10,001 bases of DNA from an uncultured Roseiflexaceae bacterium (GCA_903868295.1 CAIPUQ010000479.1:1-10001), one strand, 5' to 3'; shown: positions 1-7,630, counted from the first letter of the stretch. Made by a program: numbers and translations. The notes: generated by a model from the letters alone, not told the origin.

Positions 1-2190
1 CTTGAGCTCATGTTCTGCCTGCTGCAGTGCGTGCGTGGCTAGCTGGAGCTGCTCTGTGGTATCTGTGCTGCGTTGTTCGAGCGCAGCGGCCCGTTCGATC
101 ATCACTGCGAGTTGTGCGTGGTCAGCGCGTGCGTGTTGCAGGCCTTGCAGTTCGGTCCAGAGGGCTCCCACACGCACGGGGTCGTAGGCAAGTTCCGCGA
201 GTTGGACTTGGGCCACAGACAGCAGTTCTTGGGCTTCGTTGTCGATGCGATTCTGTGCAAGGTCTGTCTCGAAGCCGGCTATCGATCCATCGAGCGATGC
301 AACACGGGCTTTTTGGGATTCAATCGTCGCCAATTCGATTGCAAGTTGGGCAGCGCGCCGCTGGTTTGCACTCCGCGTGGCGGCTTTGACCGTGTAGTGT
401 TGCACATGGGCATCGAGTTCACGCAGTGTTTGTTCAGCAGTTGCCTTGGATTGGGCAGGAGCCTGTGCAGTCAATGCGTTGCGTTGCAAGGTGAGGTCAG
501 ACAGTGCGGTCTCGAGACGATCTGCATCGATCTGCTCGGCGGTCAATGCCGCAATACGGCGCCGTAACTCGGGAGCGGCTTTGCTGAGCGTTGTGCATTC
601 GTTGAGGGAAACTTCGATTTCTTGCAAGCGGTTGAGCGCGGTTTTGACAGCTGCGGTTTGTTGGGCGTACGAGGTACGCAGAGCGTCTATTTCGCGCTGG
701 ATGGTTTCTTGCGCAGATTGGAAGTGCGCTGCATCCATGAGCGTCTGACACGTGGGACATTTCTCGTTGATGCTGAGGCTGTCGAGTTTTTGTCTGAGGG
801 CGACGCCTGCGTCGGTGGTTGCGCGGTGCTCTGCGGTCAATCGTGCATGTGTCGCCGAGACATCCACTCGCTCGGCTTGGAGCGTCACGCTGCGCGCATC
901 GGCGGTTTCGCAGTGTGCGAGTTGTTCATGGAGGGTCGGCAGGTCAACGAGTCGTTTGGCGACGGCGAGCTGCTGTGTCTCTGTCCGTTCGATTTCTTGA
1001 CCGAGTGCGTGGATGCGGTCGAGTGTGCGTTGTGCCTCACGAATATGGAGCATGAGTGCGTCGCGTTGCGCAGTGATGGTGTGCAATTGCGCTTCGTCAT
1101 CAGCTGCCTCGGCGAGTGCACGATCGAGTTCGGCTGCTTCGCGCTGGCGGACATCGGCATCGGCGAGTGCCGCCCGCAATTGTTCGCGTTCGGCATTGGC
1201 TCGGTCCAACGTCCGTTCGATGACAGCCCGCCGTTGGGCGATTCGCTGCTCGGCTTCTTGTTTCTGAGCGGTAAGGGAATCGTACTGCGTACGCATCGTA
1301 TTGAGCGCGTTGTAGCGCGCTTCGATTGCAACGTATTCGGCATACCGTGCTTCGATTTCTGGACGGAGGGCAAGTTGGGCATGGGCTGCTGCCATTTCGG
1401 ACGTGACGTCGCTGTGCCGTTGGGTGTATAGCGCGCGTTGATTGGCGAGTTGTTGCAGCGTCTGGCGTGCACTTTGACGGGATACAGCGCTGGCAGCGTA
1501 GGCAACAAACGAACGCGCCTGGGTGACCCTCGCTTCAGCGTCTTGGAGTTGACTGCTGAGCGTCGGGATGTTGGACACGTTTGCCTCGTCGACGGCCATT
1601 TGCCCTTGGATGTGTGCAATATCGCGCGCTAATGTCTCGCGTTTGGTTTTAGCTCGATCTTTGAAGGTGTTATATTGGTCGATTTCGAGCATCTGCGCGA
1701 GCAAATCTCGTCGTTCTGTGGGAGCGAGTCGGGTGAACGCGTCTGCTTGTCCTTGACGCAGGTACGCAGAATTACTGAAGACTTCATACGACATCCCGAC
1801 AATATCGTTCGTGATTTTGGCTTGGGTGTCGCGGATTGTTCCGCCGGTGAGCGAATCCCAGTGTGTCCGTTCGACGTCGGCCGCCTGATATAGCTCCAAG
1901 CGGGTACCACCACGGGTGCTTTTGGCGAACGAACGATTGATGCGGTAGACCACGTCATTGACCGCAAAGACGAATTCGACAGCCATTCGTTCAGCGCCAC
2001 GGTACATGATGTCGGCACTGTTGAGTCGCGCTTCGCCCCAGAGTGCCCAATGAATGGCTTCGAGGAATGATGATTTGCCGGCGCCGTTGTCCCCCGAAAT
2101 ACAGGCAATGTGGAATGTGGTGAAATCAAAGACCGGCGTTTCGTTTTGGTAACTCAGAAAATTCAGCATTTTAATGGAGATTGGGATCAT
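1..2190 (-). CDS. sbcC: SbcC/Rad50-family DNA repair ATPase, N-terminal 730 codons (C-terminus beyond left edge)
   Basis: SbcC is the SMC-like ATPase of the SbcCD (Mre11-Rad50 type) nuclease, which processes DNA ends and hairpins in the cytoplasm. I read the minus-strand frame from the ATG at 2190 and found it open through all 730 codons to the window edge. Seen in it: an N-terminal strand typical of the family (SIKMLNFLSYQ, residues 5-15); Walker A GDNGAGKSS at residues 33-41 with Lys39; a Q-loop at YLRQGQADAF with Gln146; a long Gln/Ala/Glu/Arg-rich coiled coil from about residue 185; and a zinc hook CPTC (Cys478 and Cys481, positions 748-759). The hook marks the apex of the coil, so roughly 200-250 residues with the returning arm, signature motif, Walker B and D-loop should lie to the left. 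The start overlaps the stop of the upstream CHAD gene by ATGA, with a modest GAAGG 9 nt before it. No sbcD is visible. The zinc hook argues against RecF, RecN or a true SMC. Confidence 0.93.
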   Translation of the reverse strand, partial: MIPISIKMLNFLSYQNETPVFDFTTFHIACISGDNGAGKSSFLEAIHWALWGEARLNSADIMYRGAERMAVEFVFAVNDVVYRINRSFAKSTRGGTRLELYQAADVERTHWDSLTGGTIRDTQAKITNDIVGMSYEVFSNSAYLRQGQADAFTRLAPTERRDLLAQMLEIDQYNTFKDRAKTKRETLARDIAHIQGQMAVDEANVSNIPTLSSQLQDAEARVTQARSFVAYAASAVSRQSARQTLQQLANQRALYTQRHSDVTSEMAAAHAQLALRPEIEARYAEYVAIEARYNALNTMRTQYDSLTAQKQEAEQRIAQRRAVIERTLDRANAEREQLRAALADADVRQREAAELDRALAEAADDEAQLHTITAQRDALMLHIREAQRTLDRIHALGQEIERTETQQLAVAKRLVDLPTLHEQLAHCETADARSVTLQAERVDVSATHARLTAEHRATTDAGVALRQKLDSLSINEKCPTCQTLMDAAHFQSAQETIQREIDALRTSYAQQTAAVKTALNRLQEIEVSLNECTTLSKAAPELRRRIAALTAEQIDADRLETALSDLTLQRNALTAQAPAQSKATAEQTLRELDAHVQHYTVKAATRSANQRRAAQLAIELATIESQKARVASLDGSIAGFETDLAQNRIDNEAQELLSVAQVQLAELAYDPVRVGALWTELQGLQHARADHAQLAVMIERAAALEQRSTDTTEQLQLATHALQQAEHELK

Positions 2191-3944
2191 AGACTCGTGC
2201 CTTCTGTGTGGTTCGGTTCGACGAGATCGCGCACGATTGCTGTGGTGTCAATCGCCAGACATGCGTTCCACAGTGCTCCGAGTTGCGTCCGTTGGTAATT
2301 CGCCTCTGCACGCAAGGTCGACAAGACTGTTTTGGCCTGGGTATGCGACGTCAGATGGGTATCGATGAGGATCCGATGGGCTGTGGCTGCGTCTTGAATG
2401 ATTCCCAGCCGAATCTGAAGCTTCTCGAGGATGGTCACGAGCGGTTGTGCTGCTGGCAGGAGCACTTCGGGGAACGCTTCGATGGTATAGCGAAGTTTTT
2501 TCGCTTGGATACGAACATCATGCAGCGTTTCGGTGTCGAGTTTGTTGGCAGGGGTGCCCATTGGAGCAACCAATGCGGCAATCATCTGCGTGACCCGATG
2601 AGCAAGGTATTGGGTCACCGTTGGTTCACTCGTCCCATTAGGCGGCAATGTACAGACGAAATGCGCAAAGTCAACGAGGAACTGCTGATGCTTGTCTGCT
2701 TCGATGAGTGCTTCGAGCTCACGCATCGCCTTTTGACGGAGGCGCTGGAGCGCAGTACGTATCTCGTGTGGGACGGTGTTGGTCCCGAGGATGCGCTTGA
2801 CATGCTCGGCAAATGCATCAGCATCGCGCACATCGCCGAGGAAGCGCGCCATGCGGCGAAACCCCCGCCGATACTGCGCGATTTCTTCGCTCTCGTAGAC
2901 GCTGAGGCCGCATTCGAGCAACGAATTCAGTTTACGGAGTGAGACCCTAATGCGATGGATATCCTCGGCATGATATCCCTTTGCAACTGCGTATTCGCGC
3001 TGCAGGACACGCCGATATTGTCCACGGAGTTTGGCACGCAGCACTTCGGCGAAGCTCCACGAGCGCGTATCGATGCGCTGCAACGGTAGGCTGATGGTCG
3101 GCGCGGTGGTTGATTGGACGAGGCTGCGCACGATTGCGCGCTGTTGCTCGTCGAACGTCAGCCAAAACGGATCTGCATCGGCCGGATGACCATTGAGTTG
3201 CACGATTGTTGCAGCAACCAGCCGCCGATCGGCCGGGGTATCTCCAGCGGCCATAGGAATCAGGAGTGCTTCGTCGGCGTCTCGCCCCGATGCGGCATAT
3301 TGCACGATGAACGTTGAGAGCTGCTCGATCCAGGGGCGCGGATGCTCCCGCAACGCGCTGGCCGCAGAGCGCATGATCGTTGCGCTGTCTGTCGCTGGTG
3401 TGCAGGCGATGGTTTGGTGTATGACTGAGGCGAGATCGATACTGAGTCTCGTGTGTGCGGCGGGTGTTGCACAGATGTGGATAAGCGACACCTCGCTCCC
3501 GGTGTGCGGTGCATCGATACTGCCGTGTTCGAGGGTCAGTGTGGCGCAGTGAGTCCCTGCGTCGTCATAGACGCGACGATGTTGCTGTTTGGTGTAGGTA
3601 GACACGATGGGCAACAGCTGATGTGGTACGACCCCGATCTTGCCAAGGTGCATGAGGATCGCGGGTGGCCAGCTATCGTGTGCAATCGTGCCCTGTATGA
3701 CGACCTGCGGGTTGCTGAGATGCAATGCAAGGGCAGCAGGCTCACCGTCGCTCAGCGTCAACAGGAGGGTCATTTCGTTGTGGAGGATTGTGTGCTGGGC
3801 GTCGTCGAGCAATACAGTGAGGACAGATGTACTAGGTTGTGCGACGATTCGATAGCCAGCGCACGTCCGTTGATGCCACAGCTTACGGGCTGCAACCATG
3901 TCGAGTACGCGCAGTGTGTTGGTTGGTGCGGTCTCATGGTGCAT
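2187..3944 (-). CDS. CHAD-domain protein with degenerate CYTH-like N-terminal half
   Basis: CHAD domains are helical, His/Arg/Lys-rich modules known to bind inorganic polyphosphate; they are often fused to a CYTH triphosphatase domain. Residues about 297-570 of 585 are a clear CHAD domain with its two repeats: H330-x-x-R333...R337-K338 (IHRIRVSLRKL) followed by FLGDVRDAD (368-376), and H475...R478...K482-K483...R485 (LHDVRIQAKKLRY). Residues about 11-175 keep the layout of a CYTH domain (LRVLDMVAARKLW, then VLLDDAQHTILHNEMTLLLTL, then RRVYDDAG), but the N-terminal ExExK motif is missing and most acidic and basic tunnel residues are replaced, so I infer that this half is catalytically dead. 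Residues 176-296 link the two and match nothing I recognise. Length is normal for CYTH-CHAD proteins. The ATG has a strong AAAGGA 7 nt upstream. The gene is first in a pair with sbcC, with a 4-nt ATGA overlap. No membrane segment or signal peptide is seen. Confidence 0.9.
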   Translation of the reverse strand: MHHETAPTNTLRVLDMVAARKLWHQRTCAGYRIVAQPSTSVLTVLLDDAQHTILHNEMTLLLTLSDGEPAALALHLSNPQVVIQGTIAHDSWPPAILMHLGKIGVVPHQLLPIVSTYTKQQHRRVYDDAGTHCATLTLEHGSIDAPHTGSEVSLIHICATPAAHTRLSIDLASVIHQTIACTPATDSATIMRSAASALREHPRPWIEQLSTFIVQYAASGRDADEALLIPMAAGDTPADRRLVAATIVQLNGHPADADPFWLTFDEQQRAIVRSLVQSTTAPTISLPLQRIDTRSWSFAEVLRAKLRGQYRRVLQREYAVAKGYHAEDIHRIRVSLRKLNSLLECGLSVYESEEIAQYRRGFRRMARFLGDVRDADAFAEHVKRILGTNTVPHEIRTALQRLRQKAMRELEALIEADKHQQFLVDFAHFVCTLPPNGTSEPTVTQYLAHRVTQMIAALVAPMGTPANKLDTETLHDVRIQAKKLRYTIEAFPEVLLPAAQPLVTILEKLQIRLGIIQDAATAHRILIDTHLTSHTQAKTVLSTLRAEANYQRTQLGALWNACLAIDTTAIVRDLVEPNHTEGTSL

Positions 3945-3951
3945 CAGCGGG

Positions 3952-3957
3952 TCCTTT
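3952..3957 (-). promoter_or_regulatory. Ribosome binding site of the CHAD gene
   Basis: On the minus strand AAAGGA ends 7 nt before the ATG at 3944. This is the best Shine-Dalgarno match among the minus-strand genes and fixes the start of the CHAD reading frame. The coupled sbcC start has only a weaker site. Confidence 0.75.
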
Positions 3958-3969
3958 CATCGTGTCTAT

Positions 3970-3978
3970 AGTATAGTA
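3970..3978 (-). promoter_or_regulatory. Candidate -10 of the CHAD-sbcC promoter
   Basis: Read on the minus strand the bases are TACTATACT, which offers two overlapping -10 hexamers, TACTAT and TATACT, about 25-35 nt before the CHAD ATG. No good -35 hexamer is found 16-18 bp upstream; that stretch is GC-rich (CCGC/ACGCCCC). The location in a divergent intergenic region supports a promoter, but the exact element is an inference. Confidence 0.35.
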
Positions 3979-4069
3979 CGATGCGGGGCGTAGCGGTGGC
4001 GCTGGCGTAGAGTGCTTCGAGATGCCTTGGATGTGCATACAAAGCCCAACCGCACAGCCCCGGAGTTCA

Positions 4070-4078
4070 TGGTATACT
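4070..4078 (+). promoter_or_regulatory. Candidate extended -10 promoter of tig-clpP-clpX
   Basis: TGGTATACT is a complete extended -10 element (TGN followed by TATACT). It lies 60 nt before the tig GTG start, which would give a 5' leader of about 50 nt. The -35 region (around CCGCAC) is poor, which is usual for extended -10 promoters. Because the hexamer lies inside the upstream open extension of the tig frame, it also argues that the longer tig start is not used. Confidence 0.5.
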
Positions 4079-4125
4079 ACAGCAGAATTTCATACATCGC
4101 GCGTATTCTTGCGCATTCAGCACAT

Positions 4126-4129
4126 GGAG
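4126..4129 (+). promoter_or_regulatory. Ribosome binding site deciding the tig GTG start
   Basis: GGAG lies 8 nt before the GTG at 4138. The frame is open upstream to a GTG at 4012, but only 4138 has a Shine-Dalgarno site together with the family N-terminus MKVT. Confidence 0.7.
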
Positions 4130-4137
4130 TTGTTTCG

Positions 4138-5532
4138 GTGAAGGTTACAAGTGAGCGCATGCCGCGCAGCATACTGCAGTTGACAATCGAAATCGACGAA
4201 GCCACGGTAGAAAAAGAACTCGACCGTGCGTCACGGAGCCTTTCACAGAAGGCCAAAGTACCTGGCTTCCGTCCTGGCAAAGCTCCTCGCGCAATCTTGG
4301 AGCGCTTCTATGGCCGTCAAGCACTGCTCGAAGAAGCATCCGAAGGGATGATCAACGCGGGCTTCAAGTTCGCCCTCGAGAGCGAAGGGATTGATCCCAT
4401 CGCCCAAGCAAGCTTGGGTGATGTGCAGTTCAACACCATCCCATACACGGTCGTCATCAACGTCCCGGTCGAACCAATCACCAAGATTGCCGATTACTCC
4501 GGATACAAACAACCATTTACGGTACCCGCAGTGACCGATGAAGTCCTGAACCGTGCCCTGGATGACCTGCGCGAAAAGCATGTTGTCTTGCGCGAGCCTG
4601 ACGAATCACGACCAGCAGTACAGGGTGACCTGGTGACTGCAGAGGTCGATGTCGTACACAACGGGCTTTCGATCAACGGGCGTATCGACGGCCAACCAGC
4701 CCAGAGCACCGACCTCATCCTCGAGCCGGGTCGATTGATTGGTGGCTTGATGGAAGGTGTCATGGGTCTGTCGATCGGCGACAACAAAATCATCGACGCC
4801 ACCATGCCCGACGACTACACCGACGAGACGTTGCGTGGTCAAGCAGTGACGTTCGATGTGACCGTGCGACGCATCCAGGAGCGCATTCTGCCCGATTGGG
4901 ATGAGTTGCCTACCCTCGAGAACAAAGAAGGTACGCTTGCGGACCTCAAGCATGCAACGAGCGATGAGCTCGCCAAAAATGCCCGCGAGAACGCAGAAAA
5001 CCGGCTGGTCAACGGATTCATTGATTCGTTGGTCGCAGGTGCGGTCTACGATTATCACGAGTCGATGATCGAACAAGAAGCCGATCGGATTTTGCGCGGC
5101 CAAGAGCAAGAGTACGTTCGCTACGGCACTACGGCCGAAGCAGTGTACCGCCAGATGGGTCGCAAGCGCGAAGACCTGGTTGCACAGTACCTGCCACAAG
5201 GCGAAGAGCGTCTCAAACGCAATCTCGCATTGCGTGAGTTCGTCACTGCAGAGGGTATTTTGGTAGAGGACGCGGACATCGATGCCGAAATCGACACGAT
5301 GCTCGAAAGCTACGAACCAGAGCAAAAAGAGACGATGAAGGCCTTGTTGCGTGAGCAACTCGTCGCATCCGTCGCCAATGCAGCCCTCGACAAGAAGATC
5401 CGTGCCCGCATCATCGAATTGGTCGCCCAGACAGACAGCGCTGCAGAAGTAGCTCCTGCAAAGAAGAGCGCCAAGCAGTCTGAGGGCGGCGAAGGTGCAG
5501 CCAAAAAGAAATCCACCAAAAAGGCAGACTAA
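4138..5532 (+). CDS. tig: Trigger factor, ribosome-associated chaperone and peptidyl-prolyl isomerase
   Basis: Trigger factor docks at the ribosomal exit tunnel, shields nascent chains and catalyses prolyl cis/trans isomerisation. The 464-residue product starts at GTG with MKVTSERMPRS, as expected for the family. The N-terminal domain (1-115) holds the ribosome-binding signature G43-F44-R45-P46-G47-K48, at the same residue numbers as in E. coli, followed by AP and ERFYG. The FKBP-type PPIase domain spans about 160-245 (GDLVTAEVDVV to VTFDVTVRRIQ, with LIPGL-like LIGGLMEGVMG at 200-210). The helical C-terminal chaperone domain covers about 250-430. A tail from about 436 carries eight lysines among Ala, Ser, Gly and Glu (AKKSAKQ, AAKKKSTKK), which makes the protein slightly longer than the common 430 or so residues. 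clpP follows after 38 nt without a terminator, so co-transcription is likely. Identification is firm; the start is well supported but not certain. Confidence 0.96.
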   Translation: MKVTSERMPRSILQLTIEIDEATVEKELDRASRSLSQKAKVPGFRPGKAPRAILERFYGRQALLEEASEGMINAGFKFALESEGIDPIAQASLGDVQFNTIPYTVVINVPVEPITKIADYSGYKQPFTVPAVTDEVLNRALDDLREKHVVLREPDESRPAVQGDLVTAEVDVVHNGLSINGRIDGQPAQSTDLILEPGRLIGGLMEGVMGLSIGDNKIIDATMPDDYTDETLRGQAVTFDVTVRRIQERILPDWDELPTLENKEGTLADLKHATSDELAKNARENAENRLVNGFIDSLVAGAVYDYHESMIEQEADRILRGQEQEYVRYGTTAEAVYRQMGRKREDLVAQYLPQGEERLKRNLALREFVTAEGILVEDADIDAEIDTMLESYEPEQKETMKALLREQLVASVANAALDKKIRARIIELVAQTDSAAEVAPAKKSAKQSEGGEGAAKKKSTKKAD

Positions 5533-5570
5533 CTGCCTTTAGGGGTGTCTGAAACAGCTGGGAGTTCAGA

Positions 5571-6215
5571 ATGACACAACAACCTACGACCATTACTGGT
5601 CTTGCCCCGGCAGTAGAACGCCTTATCCCCACGGTCGTCGAATCGACTGGCCGTGGGGAGTATCGTTCGGACATTTACTCGCGTTTGCTCAAAGAACGCA
5701 TCATCATGTTGAGTTCTCCGATAGAAGACGGGATTGCCAACCTAATCGTGGCACAACTCTTGTTCTTGGAGCACGAAAACCCCGAACGCGACATCATGCT
5801 CTACATCAACAGTCCCGGCGGCTCAATAACTGCAGGGTTGGGGATTTATGACACCATGCAGATGATTCGGCCCAAGGTTGCCACTGTCTGTGTAGGAATG
5901 GCTGGGAGCATGGCAACCATCCTGCTCGCAGGTGGGGCAAAAGGCAAGCGCTATAGCCTCCCGCATTCCACCATTCATATGCACCCCGCAGGCGGTGGCG
6001 CGAGCGGGTATGCGCCCGATGTCGAAATCATGGCGCGTGAACTCTTGCGCGAGCAACAAATCATTCGAGAGCTCTTGTCCACTGATACCGGCCAACCCAT
6101 GGAACGCATCGCCAACGATTTTGATCGTGATTTGTTCATGGACCCCGAAAAAGCCAAGTCATATGGCATTATCGACGAAGTCTTGACCCGCGACGCACTC
6201 AATCAACAGGGCTAG
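5571..6215 (+). CDS. clpP: ATP-dependent Clp protease proteolytic subunit ClpP
   Basis: ClpP forms the double-heptameric serine protease barrel that degrades proteins unfolded by ClpX (or ClpA/ClpC). The 214-residue protein shows LIPTVVE (18-24), [14 protein letters not shown] (34-47), YINSPGGS (78-85) and the catalytic triad Ser113 (GMAGSMA), His138 (MHPAGG) and Asp187 (DFDRD). The His-to-Asp spacing of 49 residues equals that of E. coli ClpP. Two local oddities stand out: the usual HQP after the catalytic His is HPAGGG here, and the usual GERAYDIYSRL reads [12 protein letters not shown] short N-terminal stretch ahead of LIPTVVE may be a propeptide. The ATG has GGGAG 6 nt upstream. The gene sits between tig and clpX, the common bacterial order. 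Confidence 0.97.
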   Translation: MTQQPTTITGLAPAVERLIPTVVESTGRGEYRSDIYSRLLKERIIMLSSPIEDGIANLIVAQLLFLEHENPERDIMLYINSPGGSITAGLGIYDTMQMIRPKVATVCVGMAGSMATILLAGGAKGKRYSLPHSTIHMHPAGGGASGYAPDVEIMARELLREQQIIRELLSTDTGQPMERIANDFDRDLFMDPEKAKSYGIIDEVLTRDALNQQG

Positions 6216-6225
6216 TGTGACCAGC

Positions 6226-6278
6226 AAAACGCTCGTTGTCTGTGCCACTCCAAAAGGGGCGCAACAGCGAGCGATTTT
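6226..6278 (+). terminator. Long hairpin between clpP and clpX (leaky terminator, attenuator or processing site)
   Basis: The gap contains an almost continuous stem. AAAA (6226-6229) pairs with TTTT (6275-6278). After one bulged A (6274), CGCTCGTTGT (6230-6239) pairs with ACAGCGAGCG (6264-6273) with one G-U pair. After one bulged C (6240), TGTGCC (6241-6246) pairs with GGCGCA (6258-6263), again with one G-U pair. Finally CC (6250-6251) pairs with GG (6256-6257) around an AAAA loop. That is about 22 paired bases. The 3' arm ends in TTTT, only 20 nt before the clpX ATG. Whether it ends, attenuates or only stabilises transcripts cannot be told from the sequence. Confidence 0.65.
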
Positions 6279-6289
6279 GTACGAATGAC

Positions 6290-6293
6290 GAGG
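6290..6293 (+). promoter_or_regulatory. Ribosome binding site deciding the clpX start
   Basis: GAGG lies 5 nt before the ATG at 6299. An in-frame TTG at 6236 would add 21 residues, but it lies inside the hairpin and has no such site. Confidence 0.65.
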
Positions 6294-6298
6294 CTATC

Positions 6299-7564
6299 AT
6301 GACCACCAACGGCCGCGGAGTCTACCAATGCTCTTTCTGCGGGCGCAGACAAGACGAAGTACAACGGTTGATTGCGGGTCCTCCCCCGATATTTATCTGT
6401 GATGAATGTGTTGCTATCTGCAACCAAGTCATTGTGGACGAACGACCGAAATCCGAGCCTGTGACGCAGACATTGACCCCGCTGGCGTCTTTGCCCGTCC
6501 CGCACGAGATGCGCGCACGGCTCGACGAGTATGTCATCGGTCAAGACCGCGCCAAAGTCTTGCTTGCCGTTGCCGTTTATAATCACTACAAGCGCATCCG
6601 CGCAAAGGGTGACATCGACGCATCGGTCGAAATCGGCAAGAGTAACATTTTGCTGATAGGGCCAACCGGTAGTGGCAAAACACTCCTCGCGCAAACATTG
6701 GCACGAGCGCTCGATGTCCCGTTCGCGATTGCCGATGCAACTGCGTTGACCGAAGCAGGATATGTGGGAGAAGATGTCGAAACCATTCTCCTGCGCCTCA
6801 TCCAAGCTGCGGATGGCGATGTCGAGCGGGCCAAGACTGGTATCTTGTACATCGATGAAATCGACAAGATAGCCCGTAAGTCTGATAACCCGTCAATAAC
6901 CCGTGATGTCTCGGGCGAAGGCGTCCAACAGGCACTGCTCAAGATCCTCGAGGGATCTGTGGCACATGTTCCACCGGTTCCCGGGCGCAAACATCCACAA
7001 CAAGAGTACATCCCGTTTGACACAACCCAGGTATTATTTATCTGCGGTGGTGCCTTCGAAGGAATCGACAAAATTATTTCGTCGCGTGTCGGAGAAAAAC
7101 GGAGCATCGGTTTTGGGGCTACCTCCACTGCTCCAGCAGCTGTACCAGAATACCTGCTTGATCAGGTAACTCCGGACGATTTGCTCAAATATGGATTCAT
7201 CCCCGAGTTTATCGGGCGTATCCCCATGGTCGCACCGCTCCGTCCGCTCGACCGCGAAGCAATGCGACGTATCCTCATCGAGCCCAAAAACGCCGTCCTG
7301 AAGCAGTACACGCAATTGCTCAAAATGGACGATGTCACGCTCGAATTCACCGACGACGCTATTGATGCGGTGGCCGAGTTGGCGCTCAAGACGGGTACTG
7401 GTGCTCGTGCGTTACGGAGCATACTCGAAGGCGCGTTGTTGGATGTGATGTACGACGCACCATCGCAAGCCGGCCAGAAACGGTGTATAATTGACGCAGA
7501 CGTCATCTTGAAACAGTCATCAGCGGTACTCGAAGTCCTGCCAGGGCTTTCAGCAGACGTGTAG
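6299..7564 (+). CDS. clpX: ClpX, AAA+ unfoldase of the ClpXP protease
   Basis: ClpX recognises substrates, unfolds them by ATP hydrolysis and threads them into ClpP. The 421-residue product has the N-terminal zinc-binding domain with four cysteines (C11-x2-C14 and C34-x2-C37), used for substrate and adaptor binding. The AAA+ module carries Walker A GPTGSGKT (121-128), the pore-1 loop G154-Y155-V156-G157, Walker B LYIDEID with D186-E187, the PEFIGRIP box with Arg307, and sensor 2 GARALR with Arg370. The IGF loop that plugs into ClpP is present at I270-G271-F272, so this is a ClpP-partnered unfoldase rather than a stand-alone AAA+ protein. Length matches the family. The start at 6299 gives the expected MTTNG...YQCSFCG beginning. 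It lies 83 nt after clpP, with a strong hairpin in the gap that may uncouple clpX expression from clpP. Confidence 0.97.
   Translation: MTTNGRGVYQCSFCGRRQDEVQRLIAGPPPIFICDECVAICNQVIVDERPKSEPVTQTLTPLASLPVPHEMRARLDEYVIGQDRAKVLLAVAVYNHYKRIRAKGDIDASVEIGKSNILLIGPTGSGKTLLAQTLARALDVPFAIADATALTEAGYVGEDVETILLRLIQAADGDVERAKTGILYIDEIDKIARKSDNPSITRDVSGEGVQQALLKILEGSVAHVPPVPGRKHPQQEYIPFDTTQVLFICGGAFEGIDKIISSRVGEKRSIGFGATSTAPAAVPEYLLDQVTPDDLLKYGFIPEFIGRIPMVAPLRPLDREAMRRILIEPKNAVLKQYTQLLKMDDVTLEFTDDAIDAVAELALKTGTGARALRSILEGALLDVMYDAPSQAGQKRCIIDADVILKQSSAVLEVLPGLSADV
7484..7491 (+). promoter_or_regulatory. Candidate -10 for the response regulator inside the clpX 3' end
   Basis: A consensus TATAAT (7486-7491) occurs in the last 80 nt of clpX, about 150 nt before the regulator ATG. 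The -35 position 17 bp upstream is weak (TCGCAA). The short gap between the clpX stop and the regulator shows no better -10. It could equally be a chance product of Cys-Ile-Ile codons. Confidence 0.25.
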
Positions 7565-7577
7565 TCCCTGTCATCCC

Positions 7578-7605
7578 AAGAAATAAACCTCGTGTTTATT
7601 TTTTT
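7578..7605 (+). terminator. A/T-rich hairpin with T-tract after clpX
   Basis: AAATAAAC (7581-7588) pairs perfectly with GTTTATTT (7594-7601) around a CTCGT loop. Up to three weaker pairs can extend it outward, and a run of Ts follows. This fits an intrinsic terminator for the tig-clpP-clpX transcript. With only one G-C pair in the stem it may be leaky. It stops only 32 nt before the regulator ATG. Confidence 0.6.
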
Positions 7606-7622
7606 GATTGTTCGCTACTACA

Positions 7623-7630
7623 AAAGGTGG
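7623..7630 (+). promoter_or_regulatory. Ribosome binding site deciding the response regulator start
   Basis: AAAGGTGG lies 7 nt before the ATG at 7638, a near-ideal Shine-Dalgarno. It rules out the in-frame TTG at 7608, which would lie directly on the terminator tail. Confidence 0.8.

Noticed and set aside
622..1431. Plus-strand open frame of 269 codons
   Set aside because: It is antisense to the sbcC coiled coil. Its product is Cys-rich and resembles no family, while the minus strand encodes a recognisable SbcC.
1629..2129. Minus-strand open frame of 166 codons overlapping the sbcC N-terminus in another frame
   Set aside because: The true sbcC frame is fully open here and carries Walker A and the Q-loop; this other frame yields no motif.
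2208..2942. Plus-strand open frame of 244 codons opposite the CHAD gene
   Set aside because: It mirrors the CHAD coding frame, has no recognisable motif or ribosome site, and the minus-strand product has clear CHAD motifs.
4012..4137. Longer tig start at GTG 4012
   Set aside because: It would add 42 residues foreign to the family, has no Shine-Dalgarno, and would place the best promoter -10 inside the coding region.
4606..5358. Minus-strand open frame of 250 codons inside tig
   Set aside because: It is an antisense shadow of the well-identified trigger factor.
6236..6298. Longer clpX start at TTG 6236
   Set aside because: It lies within the intergenic hairpin, lacks a ribosome site and adds residues not found in ClpX. 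ATG 6299 has GAGG.
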